Shown here: one piece after another, positions 53,819 through 63,436 of the stretch | Position numbering within the stretch: the stretch's first letter is position 1 | Layout of the letters: the number at the start of each line of letters is the position of its first letter | Source: Streptomyces cyaneochromogenes | GTDB lineage: Bacteria > Actinomycetota > Actinomycetes > Streptomycetales > Streptomycetaceae | Assembly (NCBI RefSeq): GCF_003963535.1 | Contig: NZ_CP034539.1 | Span: 6,820,001-6,884,000, forward strand | Direction of reading: 5' to 3' | DNA: 64,000 nt | Position numbers and translations under genes: made by a program | The notes under the pieces: model-generated | Told to the model about the DNA's origin: nothing | Database searches by the model: none | What the model saw: the letters and a program-made list of their open reading frames with translations, nothing else

Positions 53819-54400
53819 GTGCCAGGCGCGTCGGGCCGGGTGCTTGTTGTGGACGACAACAAGGTCATCCGGCAGCTGATCAGGGTCAATCTCGAGCTGG
53901 AGGGGCTTGAGGTCGTGACCGCGGCCGATGGTGCCGAGTGTCTGGAAGTCGTTCATCAGGTGCGGCCCGACGTGGTCACTCTGGATGTGGTCATGCCCCG
54001 ACTGGACGGGCTGCGTACCGCCGCTCGGCTGCGCTCCGACCCCCGTACCCGCGATCTTCCTCTCGCCATCATCAGCGCCTGTACGCAGTACGAGATCGAG
54101 AGCGGCCTCGATGTCGGCGTCGACGCCTTCCTCGCCAAGCCTTTCGAACCCGCCGAACTCGTCGTCCTCGTACGGCAGTTGATCGAGCGGGGCCGGGTCG
54201 CCGAGCGGATCCGTGGCGCCGAGCGCAGCGGGGAGCTGGGCGGCCGAGGGGATGGGCGAGGCGATACCCGAGTCGAGGTCCGGGGCGATACCCGGGTCGA
54301 GGTGCGTGGCGATGCCCGGCTAGAGGTCCGGGGCGCTGACGGCGCCGTCTTCGGGAGCGTCTGTGGAGCCGAGGAGGCGGCCGGGCGCACCGGCGGCTGA
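53819..54400 (+). CDS. CheY-like response regulator with repeat tail
   Basis: Protein of 193 aa. The receiver domain (about 8-125) has VLVVDDNKVIRQL (acidic pair), DVVTLDVVMPRLDG (phosphoacceptor Asp) and VDAFLAKPFEPAEL (Lys). No output domain follows, only a Gly/Arg/Asp-rich tail made of three GDTRVEVR-like units encoded by near-identical 24-bp repeats. No kinase is adjacent. The GTG at 53819 appears leaderless. It lies upstream of nrtL-lysA; a part in that operon is unclear. Confidence 0.88.
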   Translation: MPGASGRVLVVDDNKVIRQLIRVNLELEGLEVVTAADGAECLEVVHQVRPDVVTLDVVMPRLDGLRTAARLRSDPRTRDLPLAIISACTQYEIESGLDVGVDAFLAKPFEPAELVVLVRQLIERGRVAERIRGAERSGELGGRGDGRGDTRVEVRGDTRVEVRGDARLEVRGADGAVFGSVCGAEEAAGRTGG

Positions 54401-54567
54401 CACCTCCGGCGATGCGCCGCGATGGCGCACACAGGTCGCCCCGACCCGCGGGTCGACCACTCCCTGCACGGCATCCCGTTGACCGGTCGCCCCCCGGCAC
54501 CGGCCCCCAGTCGTCCACATCCCGGACCCTCGTCAAACCCATTCGCATACCCACCCCCCTCCTCCCA

Positions 54568-54573
54568 TACGCT
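54568..54573 (+). promoter_or_regulatory. -10 box of a probable leaderless promoter for nrtL
   Basis: TACGCT ends 7 bases before the GTG of nrtL, in a C-rich stretch lacking a ribosome site. Confidence 0.4.
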
Positions 54574-54580
54574 TGTCCCC

Positions 54581-55657
54581 GTGACCCCCGTCGAGCTCTC
54601 CCGTACCGTCCTGTGGGCGGTGCGTCGTGCCGTCGACGAGGGAGAACTGCATGTCCCGGTGCCGGAGCGGGCCGTCGTCACCGCTCCCGGGCCCGGTGGC
54701 CGTGGCGACTACGCCACCAACGTCGCCCTCCAGCTCGCCCGCCCGGCCGGGCAGCCGCCGCGGGACGTCGCCGAGATCCTCCAGGCGCACCTGCGTACCG
54801 CCGACGGCGTCGCCGACGTCGTCGTCACCGGACCCGGGTTCCTCAACATCAGCCTGCGCGACGCCGCCTCCACCGCTGTCGTCGAGGAGATCCTCGGGCG
54901 GGGCCGGCGCTACGGGCACGCCGTCGGGGCCAGCGGGGGCATCCGGCAGTTGCAGGCCGCCCACGAAGTGCGCGCCGTCGTCCTCGCCGACGCCCTCGGC
55001 CGCATCCTGCGCTCGCAGGGCGCCGCTGTCCGCGTCGGTTGTGAGACCCGCCCCGCGCCGGAGTGGGAAGTCGTTCTGGGCGTGCGCCTCGACACCCACG
55101 GCAAGCTCGTGTTCCCTGAGCCCCTGGTCGTCGAGGTACGGCCCGTCCCGGCCGCCGCCGACCCCCTGCGCCTCGGCCGTGACGCCGCCCGCTGGGCCCT
55201 CCTGCACCCCGCCGCCCACGACCGGCCCCGTATCACCGACGAGCACCTCGTCCAACGCGAGAGCAACCCTCTCTTCCGTGTCCGTTACGCCCACGCCCGC
55301 ACCCGGGCGCTCAGCCGCAACGCCGCCGACCTGGGATTCGACGCCGGTCCCGGGGACGTAGGACACGACGTACGACACGACGTACGGCACGATGGACGAC
55401 ACCACCTCACCGTCCTGCTCGCCGACCATCCCCGAGTCCTGGCCCAAGCCGCGGCGCACTACGCCCCGGACCGACTCGCCCGGCACCTCGTCACCGTCGC
55501 CGATGCCGTGCTGCCCCTCCTGCCCGACGTCCTCCCGCGCGGTGCGGAGAAACCCTCGGCCGCCCACCGTGCCCGGCTCGCCCTTGCCGAAGCCGCCGGG
55601 ACGGTGCTGGCCGGTGGCCTGTCCCTGCTCGGTATCGACGCACCCGATCACCTCTGA
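54581..55657 (+). CDS. nrtL: ArgS-related anticodon-binding protein NrtL (no catalytic core)
   Basis: Protein of 358 aa that keeps the two tRNA-binding ends of arginyl-tRNA synthetase but not the catalytic middle. The N-terminal additional domain is seen as [26 protein letters not shown] and [11 protein letters not shown]; the C-terminal DALR anticodon-binding domain as [20 protein letters not shown] and [22 protein letters not shown]. No HIGH or KMSKS signature lies between them, so it cannot charge tRNA. A lineage-specific [12 protein letters not shown] repeat is inserted. It is 20 bp upstream of lysA, and a tRNA-Arg gene is about 0.9 kb away. A tRNA-binding regulatory role is inference. 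Confidence 0.88.
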   Translation: MTPVELSRTVLWAVRRAVDEGELHVPVPERAVVTAPGPGGRGDYATNVALQLARPAGQPPRDVAEILQAHLRTADGVADVVVTGPGFLNISLRDAASTAVVEEILGRGRRYGHAVGASGGIRQLQAAHEVRAVVLADALGRILRSQGAAVRVGCETRPAPEWEVVLGVRLDTHGKLVFPEPLVVEVRPVPAAADPLRLGRDAARWALLHPAAHDRPRITDEHLVQRESNPLFRVRYAHARTRALSRNAADLGFDAGPGDVGHDVRHDVRHDGRHHLTVLLADHPRVLAQAAAHYAPDRLARHLVTVADAVLPLLPDVLPRGAEKPSAAHRARLALAEAAGTVLAGGLSLLGIDAPDHL

Positions 55658-55677
55658 GAGAGCCGAAGAGAAGAACG

Positions 55678-57069
55678 ATGAGCCGTTCCGCACACCCCGC
55701 CGGGCCCCGTCACGCCGACGTCCTCCCCGAGGGCCACTACTCCGCCCCGCCGGCCGACCTCAACGACCTCGACCCCAAGGTGTGGGCCCAGACCGTCGCC
55801 CGTGACGCCGAAGGCGTGGTCACCGTCGGCGGTATCGACGTCAAGACGCTCGCCGAACAGCACGGCACCCCGTCCTACGTTCTCGACGAGGCCGACTTCC
55901 GGGCCCGGGCCCGGGCCTGGCGCGCCGCCTTCGGGACCGACGCCGACGTCTTCTACGCCGGCAAGGCGTTCCTCTCCCGTGCCGTCGTGCGCTGGCTGCA
56001 CGAGGAGGGGCTGAACCTCGACGTCTGCTCCGGCGGTGAGCTCGCCACCGCCCTGTCCGCCGGGATGCCGGCCGACCGCATCGCCTTCCACGGCAACAAC
56101 AAGTCCGTCGACGAGATCACCCGGGCCGTCGACGCCGGCGTCGGACGGATCGTCCTCGACTCCTTCCAGGAGATCGTCCGCGTCGCCCACATCGCACAGT
56201 CACTGGGCAAGCGGCAGAGGGTTCAGATCCGGGTCACCGTGGGCGTGGAAGCGCACACGCACGAGTTCATCGCCACCGCCCACGAGGACCAGAAGTTCGG
56301 CATTCCGCTCGCTGGCGGGCAGGCCGCGGAGGCCGTGCGGCGGGCCCTGCAGCTCGACGGGCTCGAGCTCATCGGGATCCACTCGCACATCGGGTCGCAG
56401 ATCTTCGACATGTCCGGCTTCGAGGTCGCCGCGCACCGGGTCGTCGGGCTGCTCAAGGACATCAGGGACGAGCACGGGGTCGAACTGCCCGAGATCGACC
56501 TCGGTGGTGGCCTCGGCATCGCCTACACCAGCGACGACGACCCCCGCGAACCCCACGAGATCGCCAAGGCGCTCACCGAGATCGTCACCCGTGAGTGTGA
56601 GGCCGCCAAGCTGCGGACGCCGCGGATCTCGGTCGAGCCGGGGCGTGCCATCGTCGGGCCGACGGCCTTCACGCTCTACGAGGTCGGCACCATCAAGCCC
56701 CTCGACGGGCTGCGGACGTATGTCTCCGTCGACGGCGGCATGTCCGACAACATCCGTACGGCGTTGTACGACGCGGAGTACAGCGTCGCCCTCGTCTCCC
56801 GGACCAGCGACGCCGCGCCGATGCTCGCACGCGTCGTCGGCAAGCACTGCGAGAGTGGGGACATCGTCGTGAAGGACGCGTTCCTGCCCGCCGACCTGGC
56901 ACCGGGTGACCTCATCGCCGTACCGGCCACGGGTGCCTACTGCCGGTCCATGGCCAGCAACTACAACCATGTGCTCCGGCCGCCCGTCGTCGCCGTGAAC
57001 GACGGCGAGTCCCGGGTGATCGTCCGTCGGGAGACGGAGGAGGACCTCCTGCGTCTCGACGTCGGGTGA
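55678..57069 (+). CDS. lysA: Diaminopimelate decarboxylase
   Basis: PLP enzyme of 463 aa making L-lysine from meso-diaminopimelate, the last step of lysine synthesis. The PLP lysine is in [15 protein letters not shown], with [19 protein letters not shown] and EPGRAIVGP forming the alanine-racemase-fold barrel, and the C-terminal Cys region [12 protein letters not shown] and [12 protein letters not shown] closing the site. ATG 55678 follows GAAGAGAAG. It is directly behind nrtL, so co-transcribed. Confidence 0.96.
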   Translation: MSRSAHPAGPRHADVLPEGHYSAPPADLNDLDPKVWAQTVARDAEGVVTVGGIDVKTLAEQHGTPSYVLDEADFRARARAWRAAFGTDADVFYAGKAFLSRAVVRWLHEEGLNLDVCSGGELATALSAGMPADRIAFHGNNKSVDEITRAVDAGVGRIVLDSFQEIVRVAHIAQSLGKRQRVQIRVTVGVEAHTHEFIATAHEDQKFGIPLAGGQAAEAVRRALQLDGLELIGIHSHIGSQIFDMSGFEVAAHRVVGLLKDIRDEHGVELPEIDLGGGLGIAYTSDDDPREPHEIAKALTEIVTRECEAAKLRTPRISVEPGRAIVGPTAFTLYEVGTIKPLDGLRTYVSVDGGMSDNIRTALYDAEYSVALVSRTSDAAPMLARVVGKHCESGDIVVKDAFLPADLAPGDLIAVPATGAYCRSMASNYNHVLRPPVVAVNDGESRVIVRRETEEDLLRLDVG

Positions 57070-57236
57070 CCCACCCGGTCGACCGGGCAGAACCGGAAAA
57101 CCCCGGGCGGAAGATCTCCTGTCTTCCACCCCCGTACAAATGAAATAGATGTCTCACGATCCGGACGAAGGGCAGAAACTCCCGTCCGGTGAGTGAGACT
57201 GGTGCAACCGTAGACGGTATGAGGAAACGAGGTCGG

Positions 57237-58529
57237 ATGATGCGTACGCGTCCGCTGAAGGTGGCGCTGCTGGGCTGTGGGGTTGTTGGCTCAGAGGTGG
57301 CGCGCATCATGACGACGCACGCCGACGACCTCGCCGCCCGGATCGGCGCCCCCGTGGAGCTCGCGGGTGTGGCCGTACGGCGGCCCTCCAGGGTCCGTGA
57401 GGGCATCGACCCCGCGCTGATCACCACCGACGCCACCGCCCTCGTCAAACGCGGGGACATCGACGTCGTGGTCGAGGTCATCGGCGGTATCGAGCCCGCC
57501 CGCACCCTCATCACCACCGCCTTCGAGCACGGCGCGTCGGTCGTGTCCGCCAACAAGGCGCTCCTCGCCCAGGACGGCGCCGCCCTCCACGCGGCGGCGG
57601 AGGCGAACAGCAAGGACCTCTACTACGAGGCCGCCGTCGCCGGAGCCATCCCGCTGATCCGCCCGCTGCGCGAGTCCCTCGCCGGCGACAAGGTCAACCG
57701 GGTGCTGGGCATCGTCAACGGCACGACGAACTTCATCCTCGACAAGATGGACTCGACCGGCGCCGGCTACCAGGAGGCCCTCGACGAGGCCACCGCCCTG
57801 GGGTACGCGGAGGCCGACCCGACCGCCGACGTCGAGGGGTTCGACGCCGCCGCCAAGGCAGCGATCCTCGCCGGAATCGCCTTCCACACGCGCGTGCGTC
57901 TCGACGACGTCTACCGCGAGGGCATGACCGAGGTGACCGCGGCCGACTTCGCCTCCGCCAAGGAGATGGGCTGCACCATCAAGCTGCTCGCCATCTGCGA
58001 GCGGGCCGGGGACGGGGCCTCCGTCACCGCGCGCGTGCACCCCGCCATGATCCCGCTGACCCACCCGCTCGCCTCGGTGCGCGGCGCGTACAACGCCGTG
58101 TTCGTGGAGTCGGACGCCTCCGGTCAGCTCATGTTCTACGGCCCCGGCGCGGGCGGTTCCCCGACCGCGTCCGCCGTGCTCGGCGACCTCGTCGCCGTCT
58201 GCCGCAACCGGCTCAGCGGGGCAACGGGGCCCGGCGAGTCGGCGTATGCCGCCCTGCCCGTCTCACCGATGGGCGACGTCGTCACGCGCTATCACATCAG
58301 CCTCGACGTGGCGGACAAACCGGGTGTTCTCGCCCAGGTGGCGACCGTGTTCGCTGAGCACGGAGTCTCGATCGATACGGTTCGCCAGCAGGGCAAGGAC
58401 GGCGAGGCCTCCCTCGTCGTCGTCACCCACCGTGCGTCCGACGCGGCCCTCGGCGGGACCGTCGAGGCGTTGCGCAAGCTCGACACCGTGCGGGGTGTCG
58501 CCAGCATCATGCGGGTTGAAGGAGAGTAA
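57237..58529 (+). CDS. hom: Homoserine dehydrogenase
   Basis: NAD(P)H enzyme of 430 aa reducing aspartate semialdehyde to homoserine. An N-terminal Rossmann motif VALLGCGVVGSEVAR, the catalytic region VNGTTNFILDKM, DPTADVEGFDAAAK with the catalytic acidic residues, and a C-terminal ACT domain (DVADKPGVLAQVATVFAEHGVSIDTVRQ) for threonine feedback. Start ATG 57237 or the adjacent ATG 57240; GAGG is upstream. It is 167 bp after lysA and 6 bp before thrC. Confidence 0.96.
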   Translation: MMRTRPLKVALLGCGVVGSEVARIMTTHADDLAARIGAPVELAGVAVRRPSRVREGIDPALITTDATALVKRGDIDVVVEVIGGIEPARTLITTAFEHGASVVSANKALLAQDGAALHAAAEANSKDLYYEAAVAGAIPLIRPLRESLAGDKVNRVLGIVNGTTNFILDKMDSTGAGYQEALDEATALGYAEADPTADVEGFDAAAKAAILAGIAFHTRVRLDDVYREGMTEVTAADFASAKEMGCTIKLLAICERAGDGASVTARVHPAMIPLTHPLASVRGAYNAVFVESDASGQLMFYGPGAGGSPTASAVLGDLVAVCRNRLSGATGPGESAYAALPVSPMGDVVTRYHISLDVADKPGVLAQVATVFAEHGVSIDTVRQQGKDGEASLVVVTHRASDAALGGTVEALRKLDTVRGVASIMRVEGE

Positions 58530-58535
58530 CCAGCA

Positions 58536-59594
58536 ATGACCCACCAGTGGCGCGGAATCATCGAGGAGTACCGGGACCGGCTGCCCGTCTCCGACACCAC
58601 GCCGGTCGTGACGCTCCGCGAGGGCGGCACGCCCCTCGTGCCCGCGCAGGTGCTCTCCGAGCGCACGGGCTGCGAGGTCCACCTCAAGGTGGAGGGTGCG
58701 AACCCGACGGGATCCTTCAAGGACCGCGGCATGACCATGGCCATCAGCAAGGCCAAGGAGGAGGGGGCGAAGGCGGTCATCTGCGCCTCGACCGGCAACA
58801 CCTCCGCCTCGGCCGCCGCCTACGCCGTGCGCGCGGGCATGGTTTCGGCCGTTCTCGTCCCGCAGGGCAAGATCGCGCTCGGCAAGATGGGCCAGGCCCT
58901 CGTGCACGGCGCGAAGATCCTCCAGGTCGACGGCAACTTCGACGACTGCCTCACGCTCGCCCGCGACCTGAGCGACAACTACCCCGTGGCGCTGGTCAAT
59001 TCGGTCAACCCGGTGCGTATCGAGGGGCAGAAGACGGCCGCCTTCGAGATCGTGGACATGCTGGGCGACGCACCCGACATCCACGTCCTGCCGGTGGGCA
59101 ACGCGGGCAACATCACCGCGTACTGGAAGGGCTACACGGAGTACGCCGCCGACGGTGTCTCGAAACAGACCCCGCGCATGTGGGGTTTCCAGGCCTCCGG
59201 CTCCGCGCCCATCGTGCGCGGCGAGGTCGTCAAGGACCCGTCGACCATCGCCACCGCCATCCGTATCGGCAACCCGGCGTCCTGGCAGTTCGCCCTGGCG
59301 GCGAAGGACGAGTCCGGCGGGTTCATCGACGAGGTGACGGACCGTGAAATCCTGCGCGCCTACCGCCTGTTGGCCGCTCAGGAGGGCGTTTTCGTGGAGC
59401 CCGCCTCCGCCGCGTCCGTCGCCGGTCTGCTGAAGGCCGCCGAGCAGGGCAAGGTCGACCCGGGGCAGAAGATCGTGTGCACCGTCACCGGCAACGGCCT
59501 CAAGGACCCCGACTGGGCCGTCGCCGGCGCCCCGCAGCCCGTCACCGTCCCGGTCGACGCGGCCACGGCGGCCGAGCGCCTCGGCCTGGCGTAA
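58536..59594 (+). CDS. thrC: Threonine synthase
   Basis: PLP enzyme of 352 aa converting O-phosphohomoserine to threonine. The PLP lysine lies in [32 protein letters not shown] binds phosphate, and [15 protein letters not shown] forms the cofactor-phosphate cup. It is the short, bacterial class typical of actinobacteria. GGAG lies before ATG 58536, six bases after hom, so the two are coupled. Confidence 0.96.
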   Translation: MTHQWRGIIEEYRDRLPVSDTTPVVTLREGGTPLVPAQVLSERTGCEVHLKVEGANPTGSFKDRGMTMAISKAKEEGAKAVICASTGNTSASAAAYAVRAGMVSAVLVPQGKIALGKMGQALVHGAKILQVDGNFDDCLTLARDLSDNYPVALVNSVNPVRIEGQKTAAFEIVDMLGDAPDIHVLPVGNAGNITAYWKGYTEYAADGVSKQTPRMWGFQASGSAPIVRGEVVKDPSTIATAIRIGNPASWQFALAAKDESGGFIDEVTDREILRAYRLLAAQEGVFVEPASAASVAGLLKAAEQGKVDPGQKIVCTVTGNGLKDPDWAVAGAPQPVTVPVDAATAAERLGLA

Positions 59595-59925
59595 GCGCCG
59601 CCACACTCCGTCGCAGTAGGCTCGCGTCGGCGAGGCAGAGGGCGCTTACCTGGGGAACTTCCCTACGGGGGGTGCACAGGGGGCTTACGACACGCATCGT
59701 GCGCCGCCTGTGCGCCCTATGTCGCCACAGAACCTACCTTCGATAGGCTGTACTGAACCCGCCCGCCGCATATGCCTCCGCATGGGGCACGTGGCCGCGC
59801 CGTCTCCGCGGCCCGCAAGCGGCAGGGGCACGCCACCGGCCTCCCGGCCGGACGCGGCTCCAGGGTCCGTCGTACGTCATCGAATGTCTTCGACAATCAC
59901 GCAGCTCAAGGAGAGTCATCGAGAG
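59595..59925. other. thrC-thrB intergenic region
   Basis: This 331-bp gap holds no gene I can support. Its right end has an in-frame ATG at 59884 that would add 14 residues to ThrB. The gap is long for an operon, so thrB may have its own promoter. Confidence 0.45.
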
Positions 59926-60843
59926 ATGGCCGGTCCAGCGTTCCGCGCCGCCGCCGTCCGGGTGCGCGTCCCCGCCACCAGCGCCAACCTCGGCCCGGGC
60001 TTCGATGCCCTAGGCCTGTCGCTGGGGCTCTACGACGACGTCGTCGTCCGGGTCGCCGACTCAGGGCTGCACATCGACATCGCGGGTGAGGGCAGCGAGA
60101 CGCTCCCGCGTGACGAAAGCCACCTTCTCGTACGCTCCCTGCGCACCGCCTTCGATCTGCTGGGCGGCCAGCCGCGCGGCCTGGAGATCGTCTGCGCCAA
60201 CCGCATCCCGCACGGCCGGGGCCTCGGCTCCTCGTCGGCCGCCATCTGCGCCGGCATCGTCGCCGCGCGCGCCGTGACGATAGGCGGCGAGGCCAGGCTC
60301 GACGACGCGGCCCTGCTGGAGCTCGCCACCGAGATCGAGGGCCACCCCGACAACGTCGCGGCCTGTCTGCTCGGCGGATTCACCCTCTCCTGGATGGAGG
60401 GCGGTGCCGCGCGGGCGATCAGGATGGATCCCGCCGATTCCATCGTTCCGGTGGTTTTCGTGCCCGGAAAGCCGGTCCTCACCGAGACCGCGCGCGGCCT
60501 GCTCCCGCGCACCGTGCCGCACGTCGACGCCGCCACCAACGCGGGCCGTGCCGCCCTGCTCGTCGAGGCCCTGACCAGGCGCCCCGAGCTGCTGCTGCCC
60601 GCCACCGAGGACCGTCTGCACCAGGAGTACCGCGCGCCGGCGATGCCCGAGAGCGCGGCGCTGGTGGAGCGGCTGCGCGCCGACGGAGTCCCGGCGGTCA
60701 TCTCCGGCGCGGGCCCGACCGTTCTGGCACTGGCCGATCAGGACAGTGCCGACAAGGTGTCCCATCTGGCAGGCGAGGGGTGGGCCGCGAACCGGCTCGA
60801 CCTCGACGCCCAGGGAGCGAGCGTGCTGCCGCTTGCGACCTGA
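59926..60843 (+). CDS. thrB: Homoserine kinase
   Basis: GHMP-family kinase of 305 aa that phosphorylates homoserine with ATP. The first motif is VRVPATSANLGPGFDALG, the ATP loop IPHGRGLGSSSAAICAG, and the third motif GVPAVISGAGPTVLAL. ATG 59926 follows GAGAG, with AAGGAG further up. It ends about 400 bp before rho. Confidence 0.95.
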   Translation: MAGPAFRAAAVRVRVPATSANLGPGFDALGLSLGLYDDVVVRVADSGLHIDIAGEGSETLPRDESHLLVRSLRTAFDLLGGQPRGLEIVCANRIPHGRGLGSSSAAICAGIVAARAVTIGGEARLDDAALLELATEIEGHPDNVAACLLGGFTLSWMEGGAARAIRMDPADSIVPVVFVPGKPVLTETARGLLPRTVPHVDAATNAGRAALLVEALTRRPELLLPATEDRLHQEYRAPAMPESAALVERLRADGVPAVISGAGPTVLALADQDSADKVSHLAGEGWAANRLDLDAQGASVLPLAT

Positions 60844-60931
60844 CACACGGTTGCCGGATTTCGAGAGGGGGAATGTTTGTTGGATCCGGTAGTGTTAACC
60901 TCAAGTCTGCACCCGACCCCACCATGGCGAG

Positions 60932-61255
60932 GTGCTTCGTGTCCCCGTCCGGGACAGACATTCTTCCGGGAGCCTCCCAAGCCGCACTGTGTTCCGTACG
61001 ACGTACGCGGGCAGTACCTCGTACGCGGGCACTGAGCGACTCGCCGGGCACGCTCCGGAACTGGCGCGACCGAGCCGAATGACACCGACACTCAGTGCCA
61101 CGGTTCTGGGAAGCGCCATCACCAGATATTCCCTCCGCCGCTTTGGCGGACCACCGCCCCGGCACGGTCCACACACCAAGGACCGAAGCCGGACAGCACA
61201 ACCGGTCGCCGAGCCAGACAGGCCGACGTCCGCTCCAGGGAAGGACCCTTCGTGA
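60932..61255 (+). CDS. Possible leader ORF of rho (overlaps rho start)
   Basis: An open frame of 107 codons fills the rho 5' leader and ends at TGA 61253-61255, overlapping the rho GTG as GTGA. It begins at GTG 60932 without a strong ribosome site. Third-position GC is lower than in ordinary genes here, so it may be a translated leader that couples to rho or simply an untranslated leader. It is Arg/Pro/Ser-rich with no domain ([20 protein letters not shown]). I favour a regulatory leader at moderate confidence. Confidence 0.35.
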   Translation: MLRVPVRDRHSSGSLPSRTVFRTTYAGSTSYAGTERLAGHAPELARPSRMTPTLSATVLGSAITRYSLRRFGGPPPRHGPHTKDRSRTAQPVAEPDRPTSAPGKDPS

Positions 61256-63234
61256 GCGACACCACCGATCTGATGGGCGCACGTGTCGAGGAGACCGCTG
61301 CCGCGCCCGCCACGGACGCCTCCGCGCCTGCCAGCGGTGCCGGCTCCCGGCGGCGCCGCGGTACCGGCCTCGAGGGCATGGTGCTGGCCGAGCTGCAGCA
61401 GGTCGCATCCGGCCTCGGCATCAGGGGCACCGCGCGTATGCGCAAGAGCCAGCTGATCGAGGTCATCAAGGAGGCGCAGGCCGGGGGAGGTGCCGCGGCT
61501 CCGAAGACGGAGGCCGCCACCGAGACCAAGCCCAAGCGCCGCGCCACCTCCAAGGCTCGTACCGGCGAAGACGCCGAGAAGAAGGCGGAGAAGGCGGCTG
61601 AGGCCCCCGCCGAGAAGGCCGTGGCCCAGCAGCAGATCGAGATTCCCGGCCAGCCGGCCAGCGAGGACGCGCCGGCCGAGCGCCGTCGTCGTCGTGCCAC
61701 CGCCGAGGCGGGCGCCCCCGAGACGGTCGCCGCCGAGGCCAAGAGCGAGCCGAAGGCTGAGACGCCCGCGCAGTCGCAGGCCCAGCAGGGCGACGCCAAG
61801 GGCGACGCCGGTGACGGCGAGGGCCGTCGTCGCGACCGCCGTGAGCGCGGCCGCGACCGTGACCGTGGTGACCGCGGTGACCGTCGCAAGGGCGACGAGC
61901 AGCAGGGCGGCGGCCGTCAGGACCGCCAGCAGGGCCAGCAGCAGGGCGGCGGCCGCCAGGACCGTCAGCGCGACAACGGCCCGCAGGACGACGACGACTT
62001 CGAGGGCGGCCGTCGTGGCCGTCGCGGGCGTTACCGCGACCGCCGTGGCCGTCGTGGCCGCGACGACGTGCAGGAGCCGCAGATCAACGAGGACGACGTC
62101 CTGATCCCCGTCGCGGGCATCCTGGACATCCTCGACAACTACGCCTTCATCCGTACGTCGGGCTACCTGCCGGGCCCCAACGACGTGTACGTCTCCCTCG
62201 CCCAGGTCCGCAAGAACGGCCTGCGCAAGGGCGACCACATCACCGGTGCGGTCCGTCAGCCCAAGGAAGGCGAGCGGCGCGAGAAGTTCAACGCGCTCGT
62301 CCGCCTGGACTCCGTCAACGGCATGGCGCCCGAACACGGCCGCGGCCGCCCGGAGTTCAACAAGCTCACCCCGCTGTACCCGCAGGACCGGCTCCGTCTG
62401 GAGACCGACCCGGGTGTGCTGACCACCCGCATCATCGACCTCGTGTCGCCGATCGGTAAGGGCCAGCGCGGTCTGATCGTGGCCCCGCCGAAGACCGGTA
62501 AGACCATGATCATGCAGGCGATCGCCAACGCGATCACGCACAACAACCCCGAGTGCCACCTGATGGTCGTCCTCGTCGACGAGCGTCCGGAAGAGGTCAC
62601 CGACATGCAGCGGTCGGTCAAGGGCGAGGTCATCTCCTCGACCTTCGACCGTCCGGCCGAGGACCACACCACGGTCGCCGAGCTCGCCATCGAGCGCGCC
62701 AAGCGTCTGGTGGAGCTGGGCCACGACGTCGTCGTACTGCTCGACTCGATCACGCGTCTGGGCCGTGCGTACAACCTCGCCGCCCCGGCCTCCGGCCGCA
62801 TCCTGTCCGGTGGTGTCGACTCGACCGCCCTGTACCCGCCGAAGCGCTTCTTCGGTGCGGCCCGCAACATCGAGGACGGCGGCTCGCTGACCATCCTCGC
62901 CACCGCCCTGGTGGACACCGGGTCCCGCATGGACGAGGTGATCTTCGAGGAGTTCAAGGGCACCGGCAACATGGAGCTCAAGCTCGACCGGAAGCTCGCC
63001 GACAAGCGCATCTTCCCGGCGGTGGACGTCGACGCGTCCGGTACCCGTAAGGAAGAGATCCTGCTCGGCAACGAGGAGCTCTCCGTCGTCTGGAAGCTGC
63101 GCCGGGTGCTGCACGCGCTCGACCAGCAGCAGGCGATCGAGCTGCTGCTCGACAAGATGAAGCAGACCAAGTCGAACGTCGAGTTCCTGATGCAGATCCA
63201 GAAGACGACGCCGACGCCCGGCAACGGCGACTAG
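61252..63234 (+). CDS. rho: Transcription termination factor Rho
   Basis: Hexameric RNA helicase/ATPase of 660 aa ending untranslated transcripts. A Rho N domain ([18 protein letters not shown]) is followed by a long low-complexity insertion (about residues 80-280) rich in Arg, Asp, Gln and Gly, including repeated GGGRQDRQ, as in other high-GC actinobacteria, where it binds RNA. The RNA-binding cold-shock domain ([20 protein letters not shown]) precedes the ATPase with Walker [10 protein letters not shown] (about 412-420), [12 protein letters not shown] and [18 protein letters not shown] 61252 follows GGGAAGGA. A strong terminator follows the gene. Confidence 0.97.
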   Translation: MSDTTDLMGARVEETAAAPATDASAPASGAGSRRRRGTGLEGMVLAELQQVASGLGIRGTARMRKSQLIEVIKEAQAGGGAAAPKTEAATETKPKRRATSKARTGEDAEKKAEKAAEAPAEKAVAQQQIEIPGQPASEDAPAERRRRRATAEAGAPETVAAEAKSEPKAETPAQSQAQQGDAKGDAGDGEGRRRDRRERGRDRDRGDRGDRRKGDEQQGGGRQDRQQGQQQGGGRQDRQRDNGPQDDDDFEGGRRGRRGRYRDRRGRRGRDDVQEPQINEDDVLIPVAGILDILDNYAFIRTSGYLPGPNDVYVSLAQVRKNGLRKGDHITGAVRQPKEGERREKFNALVRLDSVNGMAPEHGRGRPEFNKLTPLYPQDRLRLETDPGVLTTRIIDLVSPIGKGQRGLIVAPPKTGKTMIMQAIANAITHNNPECHLMVVLVDERPEEVTDMQRSVKGEVISSTFDRPAEDHTTVAELAIERAKRLVELGHDVVVLLDSITRLGRAYNLAAPASGRILSGGVDSTALYPPKRFFGAARNIEDGGSLTILATALVDTGSRMDEVIFEEFKGTGNMELKLDRKLADKRIFPAVDVDASGTRKEEILLGNEELSVVWKLRRVLHALDQQQAIELLLDKMKQTKSNVEFLMQIQKTTPTPGNGD

Positions 63235-63292
63235 GCGCTCCGCTAAGAGAGCCGAAGAACCACGGTCGTACTTCGGCCGCGGGTCGGCTTGA

Positions 63293-63319
63293 GGCTGGTC
63301 GCGCAGTTCCCCGCGCCCC
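63293..63319 (-). repeat. Dispersed intergenic repeat, copy 3
   Basis: The complement of 27 bases at 40142-40168, found just before the rho terminator. It ends with CGCGCCCC followed by TTGGGGCG, which can itself fold. Confidence 0.85.
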
Positions 63320-63328
63320 TTGGGGCGT

Positions 63329-63370
63329 AAAGGCCGCCCCCCGTCAGACAGTGACGGGGGGCGGCCTTTT
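63329..63370 (+). terminator. Intrinsic terminator of rho
   Basis: An 18-bp perfect stem (AAAGGCCGCCCCCCGTCA with its complement), loop GACAG, ending in TTTT. The best-formed terminator in the window. Confidence 0.9.
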
Positions 63371-63436
63371 GGCGCTGATAGGGACGGGCGCATCCCGTGC
63401 GCCCCTTCCTACTCACGCATCCCTGGGGGGACCTTC

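Noticed and set aside
60780-61082. 100-codon frame overlapping the thrB end and rho leader
   Set aside because: It overlaps thrB in another frame and does not reach the rho start; the 60932 frame is the better leader candidate.
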